Shown here one piece after another: positions 1 to 10,385 of a stretch of 64,000 nucleotides of DNA (its first letter is position 1; each line of letters begins with the position of its first letter). The position numbers and the translations under genes were made by a program. Below the pieces are notes generated by a model. It did not search any database. It was not told the origin of the DNA and was given only the letters and a program-made list of their open reading frames with translations. Origin of the DNA: Lepas anatifera (lineage: Eukaryota; Arthropoda; Thecostraca; Lepadidae); contig JAOTON010002271.1 of NCBI GenBank assembly GCA_034440635.1, forward strand, positions 248,001 to 312,000, read 5' to 3'.

Positions 1-104
1 AATCCAGCGGAAATTTCTACCTGAAAATGGAAGAGATTTAAGCCCTGAACCAAGGGATCCATTAATGTTATCTTTTTTCAAACATCCCTACCCAAAACTG
101 CTCC

Positions 105-435
105 TTTCGGCTCGATTTCCTGCTCCACCATCCGAAGCGGAACGTCGGTGCAGGCGAGACGGCGGCAGTCAGCACAGGCTAACCGGCGGCCGAGTTCGCT
201 GAAGTGAGTTCCCGCGATGCGATGGGTTTCTGCTGAGTTGGGTGGGGCCCGGTCGGAAAATAACCGAGAGAAGGACGAGGCTACATCAGACTAAGACTTA
301 ACCGTCGGACGAGTCATACAGAGTGAGCACTTATAGAGAGCGCTGCCGAAGTACAGCCAGATAATATACTAGAAGAGGATGTGCTGCTTTACTCCGTATT
401 GGAAGATGAAAAGGCACGCAACTCTATTTAGGACT
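105..435 (+). repeat. Dispersed repeat family B, copy 1
   Basis: This block aligns by eye with the reverse complement of about 21470-21785. Shared stretches include gcgagacggcggcagtcagc, the gttcgctgaagt block, the gggtttctgctgagt block and the gtgctgctttactccgt block. There is no coding potential. The similarity stops abruptly on both sides, so this looks like a unit of roughly 320 bp with unknown ends. Class (SINE, MITE or other) is not determined. Confidence 0.7.
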
Positions 436-1235
436 CAAAACATTGTCAATTTTTTTAGCGCACTTCACCTGTCTCAGCCATATTGCACAAATTAAAACAT
501 TATGGTGAAACCCAAAAACCAGAGGCGACGTGATATTTTGTTTAAGGAGGGCACTCTTAATTGATATATCATACTAACGTGGATTTTCGAAAATCATTGG
601 GGCGTCATTTTCTCATAATAAATGGTGACAGACTAAGACGGGCAAGTTAACAAAAATAACCGTCATGTATCCTCCAGACCAATACGGAAACAACTCGCGG
701 AAATTGGCAACTGTAGATTGAACTCGCCATGTTTTTCAACAACTAAGATAGTCTAGGAGTGTCCATTGGCATCCTGCTAATGGGAAACGTGCCAAAATTT
801 TGCGGCATGGGCTCGTGCACATTTAATCGTTAAAATTTTTAAATAGTGACAAGCTGATCATTTTCTGACCCCTGCGCCCAAATCTGAAAGCTTTCAATTA
901 CGACAGCGTTAAGAGAAGCAATGCATTACAAAGACTGTTTTCAAACCACTACCCCTTTAAACACATCAAATCAAATTATATTGCCTAATATGAAAAAAGA
1001 TGTAGGCACCCCGCCGCGTGAGAGAAAAATATGCACCCCAGTCCTGTAGGTAATTTCAAAGTTCCATTGTAACATTTCGCTGGGTACTGAGCATATGCAT
1101 AGGAAAATAATCCTAAATATAACCTTTAAATATGTTTCGAAAAATCAGAATCAGAATCAGTGTATTCGACGAAGGTCCACCATTACAGGGGCTTTTCACT
1201 TGTCACGTCATTGAAGTAAAAAGTAAAAAAATGCT
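436..1235. other. No gene seen; AT-rich with a short hAT-like end
   Basis: No ORF or RNA gene is supported here. Around 580-625 the sequence ttcgaaaatcattggggcg resembles the left end of the hAT MITE at 62025, so a decayed MITE end may be present. The rest is unassigned. Confidence 0.5.
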
Positions 1236-1640
1236 GTAGAATGAGTGACAGCGGAAGAACCAAGAGGCTGAGAGAAACGCCCGTTTGGTGGTGGGTGGGG
1301 GTGACGGTGATTGACATTGTAACCACTTTTATTGACCTGATCAATATCTTCAAGGTCAAACGAGGCCGTAAACGTCGAATCTGGGCAGTGCTGGAGATCT
1401 GTTGGTACATGCCGTGTCTGTGCGGTAATAAGCCTGGAATATACTAAAAACGGACTACGGTCATAGTGAAGGTCATAAAATAGTGAAGGTCCCGCACAAA
1501 GTTCTCTGAACGTTTTAAATCAAGAGCATTCAAAGTCATTGACCTACGACGTAACAATATGATACATTATCAATTATGCATAATGTAACTGGCACTATAG
1601 CAACATTTCGGCAGGAAATCAAAGTTTGAACTTGAAAAAG
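1236..1640 (+). repeat. AGGTCA-rich repeat family A, 5' fragment
   Basis: This segment matches the first half of the better preserved family A copy at 4081-4957. Shared landmarks in order are the G-rich ggtgggtgggggtgac block, the ttattgacctg..aatatcttcaaggtcaaa block, and the actatagcaac..ggcaggaaat block. It carries several AGGTCA/TGACC half-sites. The similarity fades near 1640, just before LINE-derived sequence begins. Confidence 0.65.
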
Positions 1641-1674
1641 ACCTTTGGCCTTGAATACCTTCATGAATACCTGA

Positions 1675-2143
1675 ATGCGTGATAACTTGACCATGATACC
1701 TAGATCAGAAAGCATTAGGAACATTAAGAATACATATTGTTGGAATGTATTCTTACATAAGTTGAATACATATTTCACTCAAGGTTTAGAATGGGACCAG
1801 CCCAGTTTAACTCAGATATTTTCAAATATAACCCATTGCACAGTCCAGTATGTTTATGTGGCCAATCCAAAGGAGGATCTCAGGCACTTTGTTTATGAAT
1901 GTTTATATGTTTCCAAACATAGAAATGCTTTATTAAATTTGAGTACACTAATAACAAATTCAGGAATTTGGCAATAAAGAAGTGATGGACATTCTGATTT
2001 TTGGAAGCGTCACTAACAGAAGCTTGCAAATTACTATAGCCAACTCATTTTCAAAATTGTATCATACAGACCAAGCGTCACTCTGCGCTGAATACGAGAG
2101 GCGCTCGAAGTGGAGTGGTAGACGGGACGCATTGAATAAATAA
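1675..2143 (+). pseudogene. LINE (non-LTR retrotransposon) 3' coding remnant
   Basis: The conceptual product resembles the C-terminal tail of non-LTR retrotransposon polyproteins. A Cys-rich zinc-knuckle-like motif is split between frames: one frame reads VCLCGQS, and after a one-base shift another reads KEDLRHFVYEC, followed by a conserved-looking SKHRNALL. A second shift leads to a frame from 1973 that stays open for 56 codons and ends at the TAA at 2141-2143 with SKWSGRRDALNK. This arrangement (Cys/His knuckle, then a short basic tail and stop) is typical of CR1/Jockey/I-type ends. The RT core is absent, so this is a 5'-truncated, frameshifted dead copy. The clade is not determined. Confidence 0.7.
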
Positions 2144-3164
2144 TTATGTGAAATGTGACGATCGCTGAGTAAATTGGTTTATAACTTGTCCAAAGTGTTG
2201 TGTGTGACATGCCACGAATGGTGGGAGCCCGTTTTGCTTGGTGGTGTAGGGTAGGGCGGGTAGAGTACGCAGGAGATAAGAGTACGCAGCAGCTGTTTTG
2301 GTTACTTAGCAACCACTGAGATGGTGGATACCCTGGTATAAAAGAAGGTCAGTGCCTAGGCTGCACACCAAAATTAACGTGCTCCTGTTCTTCCGGGGAG
2401 TTAGGCAAAATAAGTTTCTGGGCACCCTTGAAGTAATATTTCCTAACAGGGAAAACTTGTAGACTATGCTTCTTTTATCAAAAGTATTGTATTGGGTCTG
2501 TTATCAGTAAGAAAGCTGAGCTGGGTGTGCTCCAGGACCGGAGCTCACGCTAAACGCCCGCCAACATGTTTAGGAAGACTTTCTTCCTAAGGAGCATGTC
2601 CGGCAAGAGTACACGTAGACCATTGGGCAGAGTGCGCTGCTTAAGAGATAGGAAAATTTAATTTTCGCTCGGGACGAGTCCGTAATTCATATTTGGGAAA
2701 CCAAACGTTGCAACATAGTTCTTGTATATTCAGAACGATATAAATCATACAATCGCCTAGTTTGGCGACAAAAACTTCGCGATATGGAGTATGCCTAAAG
2801 CACGCGGGGCATCAATGCGTACTCCGCTCTCTCTTGGCACTCTTACCACCCACTCCGGCGGGTACGCACGTGACTTTATTTTTGATGGACTCGTGGCGAG
2901 TTCCTTTCGAGACATCGAGTTGAACATGACCATCATGACAATTCTTCCGCTAAACAACCACATACAAATTTTAGCTGTTAGACTTATGGGAAAAGTAAAG
3001 CGTTTGAAAGTTGCGTTGCCTCCCTAATGATGTGTTATAACATAAACCGAGCGATAGGCACTGCGATTTAAGACCCGTACCTATGGGTATTTTGTGCCGA
3101 TCACATCTTTTGAATAGTGAATGTGTGGTGAGAAATTAAATAAACTACATACATCTTCACATTT
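2144..3164. other. No gene seen; possible TATA box
   Basis: Probable LINE 3' UTR at the left, then unassigned sequence. A TATA-like tataaaag lies at about 2338-2345, with a short ATG frame from 2468 (MLLLSKVLYWVCYQ) ending at a GTAAGA-type splice-donor-like site. Without a following exon this remains only a note. Confidence 0.35.
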
Positions 3165-3218
3165 AGCAACTATGAATTCATAGCATAACATACGTCATGC
3201 TAATTAAGGCCATCTGAC

Positions 3219-3233
3219 AGGAACCCTGGGGTC
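3219..3233. repeat. Target-site duplication, left, of SINE
   Basis: The 15-mer AGGAACCCTGGGGTC occurs here and again at 3684-3698, directly bordering the 450-bp insertion. Perfect identity over 15 bp is expected of a LINE-machinery (target-primed) insertion. Confidence 0.85.
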
Positions 3234-3683
3234 TTTTTTAATAAACTTTTGCGTTCCCAACCCGGGAAAATTCTGCACATTTGTACTACACACAAGCAGA
3301 CACACACTATGTACACGGCAGCAGGGCTTACGCTATCGGCACCCTTGCGGGACAGTCATGTCCGCACGCTCCCTGTCACACGCCCCACCGTACCAGGCAG
3401 TGGAGCTATCCCGATTTCTCGGATCCATCGGAACAGAGGTCTGCTCCGGTGACACGCGGCGAGGCCGTGCCCTCGGGCGGTGCCACCGGACCGGTGGATC
3501 TACTTAAAGGCATATCAAGCAGATCAGCGGAAGTCCCTAGTCAAGGCGGGCACTACCCAGTGTACTGTCATCTCCTGGGTAGGAGGCGGTCGAGGAAAAG
3601 TCTGCCAGAGGTCAGCTTTGATCCAAGGACCTCCCACACTGGACTGAGGCGCCATAACCAACTGCGCCATGGTGGTGGTGGAA
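3234..3683 (-). mobile_element. tRNA-derived SINE, complete, 450 bp
   Basis: Read on the minus strand, the element begins near 3683 with ccaccaccatggcgcagttgg, whose TGGCGCAGTTGG is a good RNA polymerase III A box. A degenerate B box (GGATCAAAGCT) follows about 45 bases on. A body of about 370 bp comes next, and the element ends in an A-rich tail (the + strand starts tttttttaataaac). It is flanked by perfect 15-bp duplications inside a family A repeat. The tail differs from that of the other SINEs in this window, so it is a separate family. The decayed B box suggests the copy is no longer transcribed. Confidence 0.8.
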
Positions 3684-3698
3684 AGGAACCCTGGGGTC
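3684..3698. repeat. Target-site duplication, right, of SINE
   Basis: This is the second copy of AGGAACCCTGGGGTC. Family A sequence resumes immediately afterwards (gatggtcttgaaaat), matching the order in family A copy 2. Confidence 0.85.
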
Positions 3699-4080
3699 GA
3701 TGGTCTTGAAAATATTTTTATGACCTTGAGGTGTGACCTTTGACGTTGACCTTGACCTTAATGCGGGTTGACACTGACATACAATATCTATGATATGGCA
3801 TGACGTCACCACCCGGTCTACAAAGCCGGTGATCTGGTGCGACCGCGCGATTGCGACAGTCAAAATATAGCTCTGACTTTGAAAGCCTATGAGTAAAAAC
3901 ATTATTGACCGATTTTTTAAAAGATATTAACCGATCAGCACGCTCATAAATTTTCTCAAATGTAGCCAAGTAGCGTTTTCCGGTTGCGAATGTATCTCCG
4001 GACACTTCGGAAAATAGTTGAGAGGGCACTTCATGTGTGTTAAGTGCTTCATTAATACCCGCACTGGCCAGAGAGGTGTG

Positions 4081-4957
4081 GCACTAAAACGCACACTGGA
4101 GGGGGCCTGGTAGGCTCCCCTAACAACTCGGAAACTGATAGGCGTGAAAAAAACGCCAGTTGGAGGGTGGGAGGGGGCTATAGTTATCTACATCATAGCA
4201 AATTTTCATTGACCTGGGATAATATCTTCAAGGTCAAATGAGGTCATAAAGGTCAAATTTTGACCATACTGGGGACCTTTTGGGAAATGCCGTGATTATG
4301 AGGGAAAAAGACGGGAATAAGCTAAAGGCGGACCAGGGTAATGGAGAGGAGGCCACAATAAATCTTTGGTACCATTTTGGGGTCAAGGTCATTCAAGGTC
4401 ATATACCTATGAGGTCACAATTTGGTGTATTTCCTATAATGTATGTATACTATAAGTTCTAGCCCTATAGCAACTGCTTGGCGGGAAATGAGGAGAGATA
4501 TTGACTCATGACTTTGACATTGAGTTACACTAACTATGAAGCCATAGCATAATATATGTCAGACCAGGTACCACAATTTGACCGGAAGCACTGGGGTCAA
4601 TGACTTTGAAAGTGACGATATGACCTTGACCTGTGACCTCTGACCTTGACATTGACCATCATGTGAGGTGACCCTGACATATCATCCTAGTCATATGGCG
4701 TTATGACGTCACCACTCGGTCTCCAATGCAAGCGAACTGGTCCGACCACGCGGTTGTGGCGATCCCAAAATGCAGGTCTGACTTTGAGAGCCTATAAGTC
4801 AAAAGCATATTAGTCTATTTTCAAAATTCTTCACCAATCCATGCGCCGGTAAATTCTACCAAACTGTAGTTTTCGGCTTCGAGCGGTTCTCCGGCTACCT
4901 CGGAACAATAGTTAGGGGCCTCCGAGCCCCACCCCCACCCCTCCAGTGCGCGTATTA
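4081..4957 (+). repeat. AGGTCA-rich repeat family A, copy 2 (most complete)
   Basis: This copy of about 880 bp appears to have terminal inverted repeats. The left end reads gcactaaaacgcacactgga followed by a G-rich block and cccctaac. The right end, reverse-complemented, reads gctttaatacgcgcactgga followed by a G-rich block and cccctaac. The interior is full of AGGTCA half-sites, for example around 4228-4260, 4380-4420 and 4620-4670, and holds a TGACGTCA palindrome near 4704. No transposase is encoded. A non-autonomous DNA transposon is the likeliest class; the superfamily is unknown. Confidence 0.7.
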
Positions 4958-5565
4958 AAGCAAACAATTGACACCGTCAATCATAACCCAATAAGTCAAA
5001 ACTAATTCACCAAAAATATTTATTGGGATTCGTAAGAAAGTTTCGGGTATAGGACAAAAAATCACATAATATATACTTATTTTCGTGTTTTAGGGTCATT
5101 GTTCGTTCTCTTGCTTCGTTTTCCTCGCTGTTTTTCATTGTTTTGCTTACGTTTGATAGGGAAGGGAATCAATAGAACGACAGGCAAAACGTTCCTGCAG
5201 CAACAGGCAAAAATAGGATATGGTCTGATAACCTCGGAGGATTTTCGGACCATTTAATATTCTTTACACACTTCGTTGTGACATTGCTTCGCCTGTTGAT
5301 TGGGGTGACCAAATCACCATAGGGGGTGTTCAGCACATCATCGAGGGTACCGGGACACCCTCAGAGATATAAATCCGCACACCTCTCTGGTAATAATGAA
5401 AACTATATTTTTGCACTACTCCGAATGGGTTCGATAGCATTTTTGTAGGATTTTCAGAGACAGTGTCTAAAAACCGTTCTGGCTCTGAGATAAACCCATT
5501 TCCGAGCACATCGCACTTGCAGCTTTTGTAGCTTAGCGGCTACACTCGTGCCTCTAAAGGATTAT
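4958..5565. other. No gene seen; hAT-like end fragment
   Basis: Unassigned apart from about 5300-5390, where gggacaccctcagagatata and a terminal cacctctctg match the right end of the MITE at 62025-62208. No matching left end was found nearby, so it is counted as a fragment. Confidence 0.45.
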
Positions 5566-5590
5566 GTGCACTACGTATAACGTAGTGCAC
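5566..5590. other. Perfect hairpin, 10-bp stem and 5-base loop
   Basis: GTGCACTACG, loop TATAA, then CGTAGTGCAC. The two arms are exact reverse complements. No neighbouring gene or repeat end explains it. It could be a cruciform-forming relic or the tip of an unrecognised element. Confidence 0.8.
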
Positions 5591-5859
5591 TTCATCAGCA
5601 ATGACTAGAAACATCCATACTGGTCATGTTCAGGCACAATCATAACAGCTGACTTACTAGGCGTGTCCACCAAGCATTTGTTGGTTGACTGGGTTTCCAA
5701 GCGGTTGCCTGCGGTGCCGGGCAGCGCTCCCATGGCCGGCGGCATCAGCATCAGCAACAGCAACAGAAGCGTCACCATCCTGCCGCTCCTCAGGGCTCCA
5801 ACGCCATCGCAGCTCACCGCATAGCCTGTCGGCACACATCACACCATCAGCTTACGGCA
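5591..5859. other. Unassigned lead-in to the minisatellite
   Basis: Contains a short CAG/CAA-rich run (gcatcagcatcagcaacagc, about 5740-5770). Short frames exist on both strands but none has recognisable domains. Confidence 0.4.
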
Positions 5860-6390
5860 TCACCTGAAAGCAAACGCCATCAAAGCTCACCGCATTGCCT
5901 GTCGGCACACATCACACCATCAGCTTACGGCACCGCCTGCCAGCATTCACCTGACAGTTCACGGCATCGCCTGTCAGATTCACCTGACAGCTCACGGCAC
6001 CGCCTGTCAGCACAGTCAGCACACATCACTGCAGCTCACCGCATCGCCTGTCAGCATAGTCAGCACACATCAAACCATCAGCTTACAGCATCAACTGAGA
6101 CGACACACCATCAGCTCACGGCACCGCCTGTCAGCACACACCATCACAGCTCACAGCACCGCCTCTCAGCACACACCATCAGAGCCCACGGCACTGCCTG
6201 TCAGACAACATCACAGCTCACGGCACTGCCTGTCAGCACACGCCATCACGGCTCAAGGCACTGCCTGTCAGCACGCGCCATCACGGCTCACAGAACCGCC
6301 TTTCAGCACACAACATCACAGCTCACGGCACCGCCTGTCAGCACATTCAGCACACATCACTGCAGCTCACGGATCGCCTGTGAGCAGATA
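5860..6390. repeat. Degenerate minisatellite, about 33-bp unit
   Basis: The array repeats a unit close to cagctcacggcaccgcctgt followed by cagcacacaccat, with many substitutions and length changes. About fifteen units are visible. It has no frame conservation on either strand. Confidence 0.8.
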
Positions 6391-6599
6391 CTAACGCATC
6401 TCGCGGCACGCAATGCTGCTTGAAAAATGAGCTTAGCAGTTTGGGGTTCGAGACTTTGTGCACGTGTGTGCGTGTGATACTCAGAACATGTGTGCCATGT
6501 TTTGAACAGAATACATAGTTTTGTTTGATGAATTTGTTTAATAAATAAGTTTGTTTGAAGCTTAATACAGCTTTGTTTTGTTTAATTCCGTTTAATAAG
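6391..6599. other. TTTG/TTTA-rich spacer
   Basis: Low-complexity sequence with repeated tttgtttga and tttaataa blocks. No gene or RNA is supported. Confidence 0.5.
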
Positions 6600-6830
6600 C
6601 AAGAAAACGTTACCCTATGCAGTTTACTCTCCTTTACTTCTGCAATGTAAGGCAAAACTTTATCATCACGCAGCCAAATCCTGCCAGATCTTGTTGGATC
6701 TGGATTGACGAGAATCGAATTGAAACGCAGTTTCCATCGCCAAAAGTTATATCCGTATCGTAATTGCATCCGGATACATCGTGCGATCCTGATCGAAATT
6801 GTACATGGAAACTAGGTCATAGGCAGTCGG
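6600..6830. repeat. Dispersed repeat family D, copy 1
   Basis: Aligns in the same orientation with 8540-8760: cactgcagtt, tttatcatcacg, ccaaatcctgccagatct, tcgagaatcg, and the aaattgtacatgg..ctaggtcatag ends are shared. The ORF on the minus strand across it is probably fortuitous. Class unknown. Confidence 0.7.
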
Positions 6831-7774
6831 GCCACCTGTGGCCAGGTTGGTTCTTCCTCTTGGCCAGCCGTTTCTCATGCACTCAACATACAATCAGCAC
6901 ACATTCCCCATAGTCATTGCTCCGGTAAGTGGTAATTCGTACGTCTGCAAAACGTGCCAATTTTGCACTGATTTATCTCAAATTCTTCAGACAGAGTTCT
7001 GCTAAAAACTGAAACTGTCAGCAGAAGGTTTGCCGCCCCGGTGGTGGGGCGTTGGGCCCGGCCCGCGCGGTGCGTGGGGTGGGCTTGGGACGGTCCCGGA
7101 CGCTCCGGCCGTGCGCGGTCGGCTGGCACTGACGGGGGGTGACCTGGGGGGGGCGTGGTGTGGGCGTACTTTGTTATTGCCTTGGGGTTGTGTGGGTGGT
7201 GGGGGGGGGCCTGGTTTGTGCGCGGGTTAAAAGAAGGAGCCTTGCGGGAGTATTCTTTCCCAGCCAGAGACCAGTGGCCAAGCCTCTGCCATGGGGCGCC
7301 AGGCGTGGCCTTCAGTGAAAACAGAACAGCGGGTTTGCACAAAGCACATACGTGCTGGGTGCGGCGGCGGCCGACAAGTGCCACATCCTGTTGGAAGACC
7401 AGGCCTCTGATACCAAAGGTCCACCTGGCAATCAGACGGAGCATGCGAGTTCTGGGATCACATGCGGGCGGTTAATGGCCTCAAGATTCGGACCCCTCCC
7501 CTCTACGCTGCGGCGCAGCGCCCGGCAGAACTCCCCACGACACCAAAGCCGGCAGAGAAGTCAGCAGATGTCGGCTCTCAGTGCGTCATCGTCGGCCTAT
7601 CTCCGCAAGTTCCAACTTGGCTGCACAAATCATCTCAAACGCGTGATAGTCCAAACGCGGAAAAGCGAACACAATTGTCCCCACAGCGTAGTATTACAGG
7701 TGCGTATTCGACAAGGGAGAGCTGGTCCGCAAGCCGCCGGACCGCAGTGCCGGACTAGTGTACTTTTTGCACCA
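6831..7774. other. No gene seen; GC-rich block
   Basis: 7020-7225 is strongly G-rich on the plus strand. Several overlapping open frames occur on both strands between 6914 and 7950, but base composition explains them and none shows a known domain. Confidence 0.45.
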
Positions 7775-7833
7775 CCGGCAGGTAGCACGGTTTTGCACCA
7801 CCTGCATGTAGCACGGTTTTGCACCACTAGTCA
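7775..7833. repeat. Short tandem duplication, 26-bp unit
   Basis: About 2.4 copies of ttttgcaccacctgcatgta followed by gcacgg. Confidence 0.75.
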
Positions 7834-7929
7834 GCAGCTGTGGCCAGGCGGGCCAAAATCAGCGACGGCGCCGATTCATCAGACAGGCCGGCTATTTGCA
7901 GCGGGTGGGCACCGACCGGGGGAAGTGCG

Positions 7930-8290
7930 CGCCTGCCGACCCCCGACCAACTGAGGTCGGCCCCCGACCAACTGAGGCCGCCGCCCCCCCGACCAACTGA
8001 GGCCGGCCCCCCGAAAGCTGAGACCGAGTCCCCGCCTAATTGATACCGTCCCCCGACCAGTGAAACCGGTCCCCAAAAAGCTGAGACCACCCCCCCCCCC
8101 ACCCCCGACCACCTGAGACAGAACTCCGACCAAACGGCACTGACAAACAGTGACGGTCCCCTTACAAAGTAGAGCACATGGGACCGGGCCCCTAACAAAG
8201 CCGCACAGATGAGACCGGTCCCCTGACAAACTGCTGCAGCTAAGACCGGTTCCCTTACCCACGCAGATGATACCAGCCCCCTCACAAGCT
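7930..8290. repeat. Degenerate C-rich minisatellite
   Basis: Repeats of a unit like ccccgaccaactgaggccgg, decaying rightwards into variants such as gaccggtcccctgacaaa. The unit drifts from about 21 to 35 bases. The minus strand is G-rich with a run of ten at about 8090-8100. Confidence 0.75.
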
Positions 8291-8539
8291 GGTCTAATAC
8301 TGAATACCGGTACCCCGAAGAAAACAGGTTTTGTTTCCATGGGTCACAGGCAATCAGGATACCGATGTTAATCATGATACTGCAATCAGGAGCTGTAACA
8401 GTTTCAATCTCAGTTATGTATGCATGTCTGGCGCCCGGGGTGGGTGCTGTGGTCCCCGGCGCGGCGCCACCCGGGGCGTCCCTTTTCGCACCAGTGACGT
8501 TTCCCTGCATCCCCTTTACTTCATCCAAATTTAAAAAGA

Positions 8540-8760
8540 AAGTTTTACCCTCTGCAGTTAATTATTTTTCACCTTCCGCACTGTAAGGAGAGCATTTATC
8601 ATCACGCTGCCAAATACTGCCAGATCTCGTGAGATACGGACCGTCGAGAATCGGATTTAACCCCGGTTTATATTGCTGTATCAGGATTGCCATTGTACCC
8701 ACATACACCATCCGATCTCGATTGAAATTACACATGGTACCTAGGTCATAGATCGGAGGC
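8540..8760. repeat. Dispersed repeat family D, copy 2
   Basis: Direct-orientation partner of 6600-6830, about 1.9 kb away. Flanking sequence differs, so these are two insertions or an old segmental duplication. Confidence 0.7.
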
Positions 8761-10204
8761 TAGCCTACCCCTCCCGACGAATTGAAATTAGAGTCCCCTA
8801 CGACGAACTAAATTGGGGGCCAAGCCCTCCTACCCCCGCCCCCCTCCCCGCCTCCTCCGACGGACTGCGACTTGGGACCGGAACATTTGAAATGCTAAAT
8901 CAGGCGGGGTTCGAAAGGCCTGTCGACACTACTGCGGGATGGCCAACTATCCGCCTATGGCAATGGACAAAAAAGCGGCCAGCAATTTGGCGAAATCCTA
9001 AAACCGACAGAGAGAACCTTCCTGGGACCAGGCTAATAAAGAACACACCGTCCGACAGGGTTGAACAACTATTCAGAAGAATGATACCCAAGAGCTGGAA
9101 CGAAATATGTCAGGCCAAATGTGTTGGACTGTGTCACCCAGAGATATAGCGCTGCTGAATCAGCAGTCTCCAACGCTGAACAAGACATGCAAAAACCGAT
9201 CCACTGGAAAGGCTAAATGTGCCATCAGGCAAAGACGTATCCAAGCTTTTCGACCGGGAGATAATTCAGTCAAGGAATTATTAAACGCGAGTCTCATTTG
9301 GGCCGGGGCGTCATTTCAATAAGAAACAGCCGAAAAATGAAGGGGGCAGATCGCATCGCGTGGGGGCCAATATTTGCATCTTGCATCTTGGTGGGAATCA
9401 GAATTTGTATGGGGCGTCGGGTCGGTTTCAGGGGTCATCAGGGCGCAGAGTGGGGGGATGGGGGAGCCGCGTGCTCGGTTAGGAAGCGGGAGCACCTGCC
9501 CCAATCCTTGCCCCATGAATCCGCCTATGTCAACTTTGTGGCACAGACCCTCCTTCGTCTCTTCATGGCCGTGGTAGCGCCGTGTTTTTGCTCGCTTGTT
9601 ATGTTCGAGCGGCGAAACATGGTAAATACCTGGTGCGGCGCTTCGTCGGTGGTGGCTATTGCTGTCTCAGCACCAGAACACGCTGACACAGCGCCGGCCC
9701 CGGGTAGCTCGGCTTATTGTAAAAAAAAACATTGCAGAGATCTCAATACAGCAACACGCTTACATCAGATACATGCACCGTGCGCTGTCCCACCAAGTTT
9801 TATACGAAAAAATATGTAAAATTTTAGTTAAAATTCGGCCAGAATGCTAACCTGTATTGGGATCATTGTATAAAGGAAACAAGAAGCTTGAATCAAATTT
9901 TCTTTTTGGCTTCAGTCACAGAGAATTTTAAGTTACAATGGAAGCCCCCAACCCCTCCCCACCGACTTATTTGCCGATAAAGCCGCTCTCGGACGGGAGC
10001 TGATAACTTGGCAAACTAACGGACCTCCCGAGCAGCAGGCTTTCTTTCACGTCATGCGGGCTATCACCAAGAACATCGAAAAAGGGTCTCTGACAGTTGA
10101 GGTCCAGGTCCCCATATGCCCAACATTCCAAAAAACGCCCAAAAGCTTCGAGCCGCCACCGCTAGGCAGGGCGCCATCCCCCCTTCCCCCTCATACACCA
10201 ATCC
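8761..10204. other. No gene seen
   Basis: Unassigned. Short plus-strand frames (8892-9149, 9298-9819) lack recognisable domains, splice context or repeat similarity within the window. Confidence 0.4.
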
Positions 10205-10385
10205 ATGGGGTGCATGGTATAGCAGTTAGTCTGCCTGCTTTTTACACGGCGGACAAGGCCCGACGGGTTCCCTGAGCAAGAAGTAATTTGGTTCCGGAAA
10301 ACCTCTCAATAGGGAGGAGTTGGCGACGTCATATAACAGTGGCTGTTGGTGCATCAATACGTCCCATAAATTATTAAGATAAGCC
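10205..10385 (+). mobile_element. tRNA-derived SINE, shared-tail family, copy 1
   Basis: A tRNA-like head with an A-box-like tatagcagttagtctgc is followed by ggcccgacgggttccctgag and the family tail gagttggcgacgtcatataa, then gttggtgcatcaa. The tail matches copies at 11590, 26870, 31725, 47390 (minus) and 55460. A conserved 3' domain attached to varied heads is a known property of some metazoan SINE superfamilies such as Nin-DC or Deu. Membership here is inferred, not tested. Confidence 0.65.

Larger units (their letters stand above)
3165..4030 (+). repeat. AGGTCA-rich repeat family A, copy 1 (split by a SINE)
   Basis: The left part (3165-3233) matches the family A segment around 4530-4610 (caactatga..tcatagcataa..). 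The right part (3699-4030) matches 4611-4930, including tgaccttgacc repeats, the atgacgtcaccac block and the ctgactttgaaagcctat block. The two parts are contiguous in copy 2, so copy 1 was interrupted after it was in place by the SINE at 3234-3683. There is no coding capacity. Confidence 0.8.

Noticed and set aside
3600..3683. Functional tRNA gene on the minus strand
   Set aside because: The A box is good, but the B box is degenerate, no cloverleaf closes, and the segment is the head of a 450-bp SINE with target duplications.
4068..5390. A single element bounded by CAGAGAGGTGTG and its complement
   Set aside because: The flanks show no 8-bp duplication, and the right end belongs to the hAT MITE family of 62025. 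The left match is short and probably coincidental.
6347..6769. 140-codon minus-strand ORF
   Set aside because: It spans the minisatellite edge and family D. No domain was recognised and copy 2 of the repeat does not keep the frame.
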